Below, in pieces: positions 1 through 5,216 of a stretch of DNA of 5,216 nucleotides. The DNA lies in NCBI GenBank assembly GCA_004298295.1, contig SCUH01000263.1, forward strand, positions 1 to 5,216, read 5' to 3'. The notes beneath the pieces were generated by a model. That model did no database searches. It was not told the DNA's origin and worked only from the letters and a program-made list of their open reading frames with translations. The translations under genes were made by a program, and so were the position numbers. The DNA is from Betaproteobacteria bacterium (lineage in GTDB: Bacteria > Pseudomonadota > Gammaproteobacteria > Burkholderiales > SG8-39). How positions within the stretch are numbered: the stretch's first letter is position 1; each line of letters opens with the position of its first letter.

Positions 1-465
1 GGTTTGCGGCAACCAGGGTTTGAGCGCGAGCGCCGCCTGCGCGAGCGGTGCGCCGGCCAGCGATTCGCGCCACGCCGGCTCGCGCGGCACGCTGCTCAGC
101 CCGGCCAGCAGGACTGCGGCAAGTACGATCAGGGCGCCCCGCGCGATGCCGAACAGCGCGCCGAGCACCCGGTCGAGCCCGGCGAGGCCCACGGCATGCA
201 CCGCCTTCGACAGCAGCAAACCGATCAGCGTCGTGACCACCAGCGAGCCGATGAAGATGGCGATGAACGCCGCGGCAAGGCGCAGTTCCGGCGACGGGAT
301 CGCCTGCGGCAAGGTTTCGCCCAACGGGCCCGCGAAGAGGTTCGCCGCAAGGAACGCGATCACCCAACCGAGAATCGAAATCACCTCGCGCACCAGGCCG
401 CGCCAGGCGCCCCAGAGGATCGAGACGAGCAGCACTCCGATCACGCTGTAATCGATCCAGGTCAC
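1..465 (-). CDS. cvpA: CvpA family inner-membrane protein (3' end cut off by window)
   Basis: This encodes a small polytopic inner-membrane protein of the CvpA family, named for its requirement in colicin V production in E. coli; its molecular function is unsettled. The 155 visible residues begin MTWIDYSVIG, reading the GTG start as Met. Four hydrophobic segments are visible at roughly 4-19, 28-46, 62-86 and 100-125. Family-like motifs are WRGLVRE at 21-27 after the first segment and LDRVLGALFGIARG at 97-110. The visible part ends LKPWLPQT at the window edge with no stop. The family is usually about 160-190 residues, so only a short tail is probably missing. The start is inferred to be the GTG at 465-463, because it gives the conserved N-terminus TWIDY and overlaps the TGA of dedD as GTGA. 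No strong Shine-Dalgarno precedes it, so translational coupling is likely. purF is expected just beyond the left edge, as is typical of this gene order. Confidence 0.93.
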   Translation of the reverse strand, partial: MTWIDYSVIGVLLVSILWGAWRGLVREVISILGWVIAFLAANLFAGPLGETLPQAIPSPELRLAAAFIAIFIGSLVVTTLIGLLLSKAVHAVGLAGLDRVLGALFGIARGALIVLAAVLLAGLSSVPREPAWRESLAGAPLAQAALALKPWLPQT

Positions 466-1049
466 GACTTGGCGAGCACGTTGCCGGGCTTGAGGCCCAG
501 GCGCTGGAGCTGGCGTTGCGCCTGCTCGGCGGCATCGCGCGTGGCGAAGGGTCCGGCGCGAATGCGCGTGACCGTGCCTGTGGCGGTCGCGAGCGGCTCC
601 GTGTAGTAAGGCAGGCGCGCGGCTTTCAGCTTGCCGACGAGATCTTTGACCTTCGCCGGGCTGGCCAGCGCCGCGACCGGAACGACGAACTGCTCGCTGC
701 TGGCGGTCGCGGGCACGGGCGCCGCAGCCGGGACCGCGAGCACCGGCTTTTCTTCCGCCTTGGGTGTCGCCGGCTCGGGCTTGGGCGCCACGGGTGCCGT
801 CACGGCCGGCGCGGATGGCGCTGCGGCTTGCGGCGCGAGCGGTGGCGCAGCTTTCGGCGCCGCCTTGGGCGAAAAACCGGCGTCGTCCTCGCCCGGGATG
901 CGCACGCTGATCGGCGGCGCGCTCGAATTCGGCTCCGGATCGAACACCATCGGCAGCACGATCGCAGCGAGCAGCACCAGCGCGATCGCGCCGACCAGAC
1001 GGCGCCGTCCGCGGCGCCTGAGGAGATTGACGTCCTGTGCTTCAGCCAT
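462..1049 (-). CDS. dedD: DedD-like SPOR domain cell division protein
   Basis: This encodes a 195-residue bitopic membrane protein of the DedD/SPOR type. SPOR domains bind denuded septal peptidoglycan, and DedD takes part in cell constriction; that role is family knowledge. Visible architecture: a short basic cytoplasmic N-terminus (residues 1-17, with RRRGRRR at 11-17), one transmembrane helix at 18-36 (LVGAIALVLLAAIVLPMVF), a Pro/Ala/Lys-rich low-complexity periplasmic linker at about 37-117, and a C-terminal SPOR domain at about 118-195 (FVVPVAALAS, the helix KVKDLVGKLKAARLP, then RIRAGPFATRDAAEQAQRQL). The positive-inside charge fits N-in, C-out topology. I chose the ATG at 1049-1047, which gives MAEAQDVNLL and overlaps the folC stop by 8 bases (ATGGCTGA). 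A TTG eight codons upstream (1073) is possible but adds an unconserved-looking MRCWIRAA. The assignment rests on architecture and its place between folC and cvpA, since SPOR proteins diverge in sequence. Confidence 0.9.
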   Translation of the reverse strand: MAEAQDVNLLRRRGRRRLVGAIALVLLAAIVLPMVFDPEPNSSAPPISVRIPGEDDAGFSPKAAPKAAPPLAPQAAAPSAPAVTAPVAPKPEPATPKAEEKPVLAVPAAAPVPATASSEQFVVPVAALASPAKVKDLVGKLKAARLPYYTEPLATATGTVTRIRAGPFATRDAAEQAQRQLQRLGLKPGNVLAKS

Positions 1050-2319
1050 GGCTGCGCGGATCCAGCATCGCAATCGCCTCTGCGACGGTCAGAAACGATC
1101 CAAAAACGACGATTTTATCATTCTCACCTGCCTCGCTTCGCGCCGCCGCGAGCGCCGCGCCGGGATTCGCGTGCCGTTGCACGGGCGCCGTGACGCCGGC
1201 TGCGGCCGCCGCGACCGCAACCTGCTCCGCGCTCGCGCCGCGCGCACCGCCGAGCCCCGCGACATGCCAGCGCGTGATGCGCGGCGCCAGAGCGCGCGCC
1301 ACGCCCGCAATGTCCTTGTCGCGCAGCATGGCAAACACCGCGATCGTCTGCGGCGCGTAGCCGCTGGCAGCGAGATTTTGCGCCAGCACGGCGGCCGCCT
1401 CCGGATTGTGCGCAACATCCAGGACGATCTGCGGGCGGCCCGGAATCACCTGGAATCTGCCCGCGAGGGTCACGTTCGCCAATCCGCGCCGGATGTCCTG
1501 CATGCCCACTGGCAGCGTCGCGCGCATGGCATCGAGCGCCGCGAGCGCACCGGAGGCGTTGCGTAGCTGGATGGCGCCCCTGAGCGCCGGATGGGCGAGC
1601 CCGGACCGCCGTCCGGCCGCGCCCCAATACGACCACTGTGCCCTGCCTTCGTCCACGTAGCCGAAATCCCGTCCCAGGAGCAGCAACTGCGCCCCGATCC
1701 GGCGCGCCTCGGCGAGCGCGCCCGCCGGCGGCTCCGGATCGACCACCACGGCCGGTTTGCCGGGACGGAAAATCCCCGCCTTTTCGCGGCCGATCGCCTC
1801 GCGCGAATCCCCCAGGTAGTCGACGTGATCCAGTGCCACGCTGGTCAGCACCGCGCAATCGGCATCGAAAACGTTGACGGCGTCCAGACGTCCGCCAAGG
1901 CCGACCTCCAAGACCACCGCGTCGAGGCGCTCGCGCGCGAACAGCCACGCCGCGGCCAGGGTGCCGAACTCGAAATAGGTCAGCGGCACCTGCCCCCGCG
2001 CCAGCTCCACCGCGGCAAAAGCCTCGCACAGCGCGGCCTCGTCCGCCTCGCGACCGAGGATGCGCACGCGCTCGCCATAGTGCAGCAGGTGCGGCGACGT
2101 ATACATCCCGACGCGATAGCCCGCGGCGCGCAGCATCGACTCGAGCATGGCCGTCGTCGAACCCTTGCCGTTGGTTCCGGCCACCGCGAACGCCGGGCAG
2201 GTGAAATGCGCCCCCAGGCGGCCGAGCACTTCGCGCACCCGCTCCAGGCCCAGCGCGATCGGCTGCGGATGCTGATGCTCGATGAATGCGAGCCAGTCCC
2301 GCAGTTTGCGCGCACTCAT
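1042..2319 (-). CDS. folC: Bifunctional dihydrofolate synthase / folylpolyglutamate synthase
   Basis: FolC is a cytoplasmic Mur-ligase-family enzyme. It adds L-glutamate to dihydropteroate to make dihydrofolate, and then extends the glutamate tail of reduced folates, using ATP. The 425-residue product is close to the usual 420-440. Motifs in order: LGLERV at 23-28, the ATP-binding P-loop AGTNGKGS at 47-54, TSPHL at 74-78, LTYFEFGTL at 113-121, EVGLGGRLDAVN at 138-149, LTSVALDHVDYLG at 158-170, REKAGIFRPGKPAV at 178-191 (K180 matches the family lysine expected to be carbamylated), GRFQ at 287-290, LDVAHNPEAA at 300-309, MLRDKDIAG at 331-339 and FGSFLTVAEA at 406-415. These match E. coli FolC along its length, which supports the bifunctional type by inference. 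The ATG at 2319 follows a Shine-Dalgarno-like AAGG with a 6-base spacer. This is the only gene here with its own leader; its stop overlaps dedD. Confidence 0.97.
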   Translation of the reverse strand: MSARKLRDWLAFIEHQHPQPIALGLERVREVLGRLGAHFTCPAFAVAGTNGKGSTTAMLESMLRAAGYRVGMYTSPHLLHYGERVRILGREADEAALCEAFAAVELARGQVPLTYFEFGTLAAAWLFARERLDAVVLEVGLGGRLDAVNVFDADCAVLTSVALDHVDYLGDSREAIGREKAGIFRPGKPAVVVDPEPPAGALAEARRIGAQLLLLGRDFGYVDEGRAQWSYWGAAGRRSGLAHPALRGAIQLRNASGALAALDAMRATLPVGMQDIRRGLANVTLAGRFQVIPGRPQIVLDVAHNPEAAAVLAQNLAASGYAPQTIAVFAMLRDKDIAGVARALAPRITRWHVAGLGGARGASAEQVAVAAAAAGVTAPVQRHANPGAALAAARSEAGENDKIVVFGSFLTVAEAIAMLDPRSHG

Positions 2320-2379
2320 GATCGACCTTGAGCGGCGGCCGCGGCGGACGCCGCCCGGCGGTAGCGCGGCACGGGCGCT
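2320..2379 (-). other. accD-folC intergenic spacer with GC-rich inverted repeats
   Basis: These 60 bases are the only non-coding DNA longer than 2 bases in the window. Read on the minus strand they contain GCGGCG-TC-CGCCGC (2354 to 2341), a perfect 6-base inverted repeat whose tight loop would allow about 5 paired bases. An alternative pairing joins an overlapping GGCGGC to a GCCGCC ten bases downstream. No run of T follows either stem, so neither looks like an intrinsic terminator. At this base composition short GC palindromes also arise by chance. I see no convincing -35/-10 pair. Confidence 0.4.
2325..2329 (-). promoter_or_regulatory. Ribosome binding site of folC
   Basis: On the minus strand the sequence AAGGT lies just before the folC ATG, with AAGG separated from the start codon by 6 bases. 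It is the clearest Shine-Dalgarno-like match in the window and supports independent ribosome loading on folC. The other downstream genes start inside or within 2 bases of the preceding gene. Confidence 0.6.
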
Positions 2380-3249
2380 TCAGGAGGCGGCGTCTGCCGG
2401 GCGCCGCTGCAGCAGCGTCAGCACGCGATGCAGCTTGTCGCGCATCTGGCGCCGGTCGACGATCATGTCGATGGCGCCCTTTTCGAGGAGGAATTCGGCG
2501 CGCTGGAATCCTTCGGGCAGTTTCTGCCGGACCGTCTGCTCGATCACGCGCGGGCCGGCGAAACCGATCAGCGCCTTCGGCTCCGCGATCACGACGTCGC
2601 CGATCATGGCAAAACTCGCCGACACGCCCCCCATGGTCGGATCGGTCAGCACGGAGATGAACGGCAGGCCGCGCCGGTCGAGGTCGGTCAGCGCCGCGTT
2701 GGTCTTCGCCATCTGCACCAGCGACAGCAGCCCTTCCTGCATGCGCGCGCCGCCCGTGGCCGTGAAGCACACCAGGGGCAGTTTCTGCTCGATCGCGACG
2801 CGCACGCCGCGCACGAAGCGTTCGCCCACCACCGACCCCATCGAGCCGCCCATGAACTCGAACTCGAACACGGCGCAGACCAGGCCCAGCGAATGGATCG
2901 CACCCTGCATCACCACCAGCGCGTCGGTCTCCCCGGTCTGCGCCTGCGCTTCGGACAGCCGCTCCGGATACTTGCGCGAATCGCGGAACTTGAGGCCGTC
3001 CACCGGCAGCACTTCGGCGCCGATCTCGAAGCGCCCGTCCGCGTCGAGCAGGGCTTCGAGCCGCGCGCGCGCGCTCATGCGCTGGTGATGGCCGCATTTC
3101 GGGCAGACGTTGAGGTTCTTTTCCAGGTCCGCGCTGTAGAGCACGGCGTCGCAGCCAGGGCACTTGGTCCACAGGCCCTCGGGCACGGTCTTGCGCGGAC
3201 CCGTGCTGCGCTGGATCTTCGGCGGCAGCAGTTTCTGCAGCCAGCTCAT
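2380..3249 (-). CDS. accD: Acetyl-CoA carboxylase carboxyltransferase subunit beta
   Basis: AccD forms, with AccA, the carboxyltransferase of acetyl-CoA carboxylase, which moves the carboxyl group from biotin on AccB to acetyl-CoA to give malonyl-CoA, the first committed step of fatty acid synthesis. The product is 289 residues, typical for the subunit (E. coli 304). An N-terminal four-cysteine zinc ribbon is intact: C30-x2-C33 and C49-x2-C52. The crotonase-fold carboxyltransferase domain follows, with FEFEFMGGSMGSVVGERF at 128-145, FTATGGARMQEG at 162-173, LTDPTMGGVSASFAM at 201-215 and GFAGPRVIEQT at 229-239. The start is the ATG at 3249-3247, giving the usual MSWLQKLLPPKI; it overlaps the trpA stop as ATGA. 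The frame stays open upstream inside trpA, but those codons do not resemble AccD. In E. coli the zinc region also binds acc mRNA; whether that occurs here cannot be told. accA is not in the window. Confidence 0.98.
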   Translation of the reverse strand: MSWLQKLLPPKIQRSTGPRKTVPEGLWTKCPGCDAVLYSADLEKNLNVCPKCGHHQRMSARARLEALLDADGRFEIGAEVLPVDGLKFRDSRKYPERLSEAQAQTGETDALVVMQGAIHSLGLVCAVFEFEFMGGSMGSVVGERFVRGVRVAIEQKLPLVCFTATGGARMQEGLLSLVQMAKTNAALTDLDRRGLPFISVLTDPTMGGVSASFAMIGDVVIAEPKALIGFAGPRVIEQTVRQKLPEGFQRAEFLLEKGAIDMIVDRRQMRDKLHRVLTLLQRRPADAAS

Positions 3250-4043
3250 GAATCCAGCGCCTCGCGGATCGGCCGCACGAAGGCGCGCGCACGCTCCACG
3301 GCCTGCGCCTCGGGAACCCGTTCCAGTTCCTCGATCAGCCGGCTGGCGATGACCACCGCGTCGGCCTGGCGGGCGATGCGCCGCGCCGAGTCGGCATCGC
3401 GGATGCCGAAACCGACGCCGATCGGCAGCTGCGTCGCGGCGCGGATCTTCGGCAGCTTCGCCAGCACCTCCTCGACATCGAGATGCCCCGCACCGGTGAC
3501 GCCCTTCAGTGAAACGTAGTAGATGAAACCGCTGCCGACGCGCGCCACCTCCTCGACGCGCTGCTCGGTCGAGGTCGGCGCAAGCAGGAAGATCGGATCG
3601 ATGCCGTGGCGCTGCAACGCCTGCGCGAATGCAGCGCACTCCTCCGGCGGGTAATCGACCACGATCAGGCCATCGACGCCGGCGTCGCTCGCGGCGGGGA
3701 CGAAACGCTCGACGCCCATCGCCTCGATCGGATTGGCGTAGCCCATCAGCACGATCGGCGTCGTGGTGTCACGCGCGCGGAAACTGCGCACCATGCCGAG
3801 CACATCGCTCAGCGCCACGCCCTTGGCGAGCGCGCGTTCCGAGGCGCGCTGGATCACGGGACCGTCCGCCATCGGATCGGAAAACGGCACGCCGAGCTCG
3901 AGGATGTCGGCGCCGGCTTCGACCAGGCCGTGCATCAGCGGCACCGTCAGCGCCGGGCTCGGGTCGCCCGCGGTGACGAACAGGATGAGCGCCTTGCGCT
4001 GCCGGGACTTGAACGCTTCGAACAGGGCCTGGATGCGCGACAT
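3246..4043 (-). CDS. trpA: Tryptophan synthase alpha chain
   Basis: TrpA cleaves indole-3-glycerol phosphate to indole and glyceraldehyde 3-phosphate, and channels indole to TrpB in the cytoplasmic alpha2beta2 complex. The 265-residue product is a full-length TIM barrel (E. coli 268). The catalytic acids fall at the same numbers as in E. coli: E49 and D60, in LELGVPFSDPMADGP (48-62). FVTAGDP is at 22-28, MGYANPI at 100-106, and loop 6 carries GVTGA at 181-185 with T183. The phosphate-binding region has GVGFGI at 209-214 and VIASR at 231-235. The position matching E. coli R179 is Leu, in YYVSLKGVTGA. The ATG at 4043 lies 2 bases after the trpB TAG. No good Shine-Dalgarno is seen, so translation is probably coupled to trpB, which suits the 1:1 subunit stoichiometry. 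The stop overlaps the accD start. Confidence 0.98.
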   Translation of the reverse strand: MSRIQALFEAFKSRQRKALILFVTAGDPSPALTVPLMHGLVEAGADILELGVPFSDPMADGPVIQRASERALAKGVALSDVLGMVRSFRARDTTTPIVLMGYANPIEAMGVERFVPAASDAGVDGLIVVDYPPEECAAFAQALQRHGIDPIFLLAPTSTEQRVEEVARVGSGFIYYVSLKGVTGAGHLDVEEVLAKLPKIRAATQLPIGVGFGIRDADSARRIARQADAVVIASRLIEELERVPEAQAVERARAFVRPIREALDS

Positions 4044-4045
4044 CG

Positions 4046-5216
4046 CTAGAGCGTGATGCCCGACAGGCGCGCCACGGTGTCGATGTCCTTGTCGCCGCGC
4101 CCCGAAAGGTTGACCAGCAGCACCTTGTCGCGCGTCAGTGTCGCCGCCAGTTTCGCGGCGTGGGCGAGCGCGTGCGCCGACTCGAGCGCGGGGATGATGC
4201 CCTCGTAGCGGCACAACTCGTGAAATGCGTGCAGCGCCTCGGTGTCGCCCACCGCGACGTACTCGGCGCGCCCGGTGTCCTTGAGCCAGGCATGCTCGGG
4301 GCCGACCCCCGGGTAATCGAGACCGGCGGAGATCGAATGCGTCGGCGCGATCTGGCCGTCGGCATCCTGCAGCAGATAAGTGCGGTTGCCGTGCAGCACG
4401 CCGGGCCGGCCCGCGCACAGCGACGCCGCGTGACGGCCGGTGGCGATGCCTTCGCCCGCGGCCTCGACGCCGATCAGACGCACGCCCGCGTGCGGCACGT
4501 AGGCGTGGAAGATTCCCATGGCGTTGGAACCGCCGCCGACGCAGGCGATCACCGCATCGGGCTGGCGCCCGGCGAGTTCGGGCATCTGCTCGACGCATTC
4601 GCGGCCGATCACGGCCTGGAAATCGCGCACCATCATCGGGTACGGATGCGGGCCGGCGACCGTGCCGATGATGTAGAAGGTGTTCTCGACGTGCGTCACC
4701 CAGTCGCGCATCGCCTCGTTGAGCGCATCCTTGAGCGTCTTCGATCCGGATTCGACCGGAACCACCGTGGCGCCGAGCAGCTTCATGCGGTAGACGTTCG
4801 CCGCCTGCCGCCCGATGTCCTCCGCGCCCATGTAAACCACGCACTGCATGCCGTAGCGCGCCGCCACCGTGGCGGTGGCCACCCCGTGCTGTCCGGCGCC
4901 GGTCTCCGCGATGACGCGCGGCTTGCCCATGGTGCGCGCAATCAGCGCCTGGCCGACCGTGTTGTTGATCTTGTGCGCGCCGGTGTGATTCAGGTCTTCG
5001 CGCTTGAGGTAGATCTGCGCGCCGCCGATGCGCTCGGACCAGCGTCGCGCGTGATACACCGGGCTCGGCCGCCCGACGAAATGCTTCAGCTCGTGGCGCA
5101 GCTCGTCGTGGAACGCGGCGTCGCCGCGACAGTGCTCGTAGGCCTGGCGCAGCTCGGCCAGCGCGTGCATCAGCGTCTCGGCGACGAACACGCCGCCGTA
5201 GGGACCGAAATGCCCG
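4046..5216 (-). CDS. trpB: Tryptophan synthase beta chain (5' end cut off by window)
   Basis: TrpB is the PLP-dependent subunit that condenses indole with L-serine to give L-tryptophan. The reading frame runs off the right edge: the first complete codons read GHFGPYGGVFVAETL, the conserved N-terminal region, so only about 8-15 residues are missing from a usual 395-405. There are 389 visible residues. Counting from that first Gly, the PLP lysine is K82 in HTGAHKINN (codon 4972-4970; E. coli K87). The catalytic glutamate region is AETGAGQHGVA (about 103-113). The PLP phosphate loop CVGGGSNAMG is at about 226-235, HSISAGLDYPGVGPEHA at about 293-309, and NLSGRGDKD at about 369-377 supplies the serine near the pyridine nitrogen. 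All key residues are present. A GTG at 5191 could be read as a start, but it would remove the conserved GHFGPYGG and is rejected. The gene stops with TAG 2 bases before trpA; trpF usually lies upstream. Confidence 0.98.
   Translation of the reverse strand, partial: GHFGPYGGVFVAETLMHALAELRQAYEHCRGDAAFHDELRHELKHFVGRPSPVYHARRWSERIGGAQIYLKREDLNHTGAHKINNTVGQALIARTMGKPRVIAETGAGQHGVATATVAARYGMQCVVYMGAEDIGRQAANVYRMKLLGATVVPVESGSKTLKDALNEAMRDWVTHVENTFYIIGTVAGPHPYPMMVRDFQAVIGRECVEQMPELAGRQPDAVIACVGGGSNAMGIFHAYVPHAGVRLIGVEAAGEGIATGRHAASLCAGRPGVLHGNRTYLLQDADGQIAPTHSISAGLDYPGVGPEHAWLKDTGRAEYVAVGDTEALHAFHELCRYEGIIPALESAHALAHAAKLAATLTRDKVLLVNLSGRGDKDIDTVARLSGITL

Noticed and set aside
2341..2354. Possible intrinsic terminator after accD
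   Set aside because: The inverted repeat has a very short loop and no U-tract after it, and the following gene is co-oriented, so termination is not supported.
1124..3292. Minus-strand open frame of 722 codons crossing accD and folC
   Set aside because: It is an out-of-frame shadow of accD and folC, dominated by Arg, Gly and Ala. It crosses the gene boundary and spacer without any domain.
2428..3519. Plus-strand open frame of 363 codons, and similar ones at 631-1566, 1591-2331 and 4-606
   Set aside because: They lie antisense to the well-conserved genes accD, trpA, folC, dedD and cvpA. The translations are rich in Arg/Ala/His/Gln with no recognisable motif, as expected for the complementary frames of GC-rich genes.
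2380..3639. Long version of accD starting inside trpA
   Set aside because: The upstream 130 codons are a shadow of trpA with no AccD similarity. The ATG at 3249 gives the canonical MSWLQKLL start and the ATGA overlap.
3246..4844. Apparent 532-residue fusion extending trpA upstream into trpB
   Set aside because: Only the last 265 residues are TrpA. The upstream codons are an out-of-frame reading of trpB, and the real trpA ATG is at 4043, giving the standard N-terminus and length.
1..5216. A novel defence, mobile or RNA-based system
   Set aside because: Almost every base is accounted for by six conserved housekeeping genes. I saw no direct repeats, CRISPR-like spacing, tRNA or rRNA, transposase, toxin-antitoxin pair or compositional break.

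Overview
This window is an ordinary, well-conserved housekeeping gene cluster from a high-GC proteobacterium. All six genes lie on the minus strand, so transcription runs from the right edge to the left edge: trpB (5' end cut off), trpA, accD, folC, a dedD-type SPOR-domain gene, and cvpA (3' end cut off). The order matches the trpF-trpB-trpA-accD-folC-dedD-cvpA-purF arrangement known from Betaproteobacteria and some Xanthomonadales. The TrpB, TrpA and AccD sequences look most betaproteobacterial to me; this is by recollection of family sequences, not a search, and I cannot place the genus.

Layout from transcription start to end: trpB (5216 to 4046), trpA (4043 to 3246), accD (3249 to 2380), a 60-base gap, folC (2319 to 1042), dedD (1049 to 462) and cvpA (465 to 1). 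The junctions are extremely tight: TAG-2 nt-ATG between trpB and trpA, ATGA between trpA and accD, ATGGCTGA between folC and dedD, and GTGA between dedD and cvpA. The only non-coding stretch is the 60 bases between accD and folC. It holds GC-rich inverted repeats and a Shine-Dalgarno-like sequence in front of folC, but no U-tract terminator. The genes therefore look like one polycistronic unit with translational coupling, whose promoter is outside the window to the right.

Functionally, the cluster joins the last step of tryptophan synthesis (TrpAB), the carboxyltransferase beta subunit of acetyl-CoA carboxylase (AccD, first step of fatty acid synthesis), folate (poly)glutamylation (FolC), a septal-peptidoglycan-binding cell division protein (DedD) and the inner-membrane protein CvpA. 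CvpA is normally followed by purF. No RNA gene, mobile element, CRISPR array, phage gene or other accessory system was seen. I found no sign of an undescribed system, and the findings below are modest.
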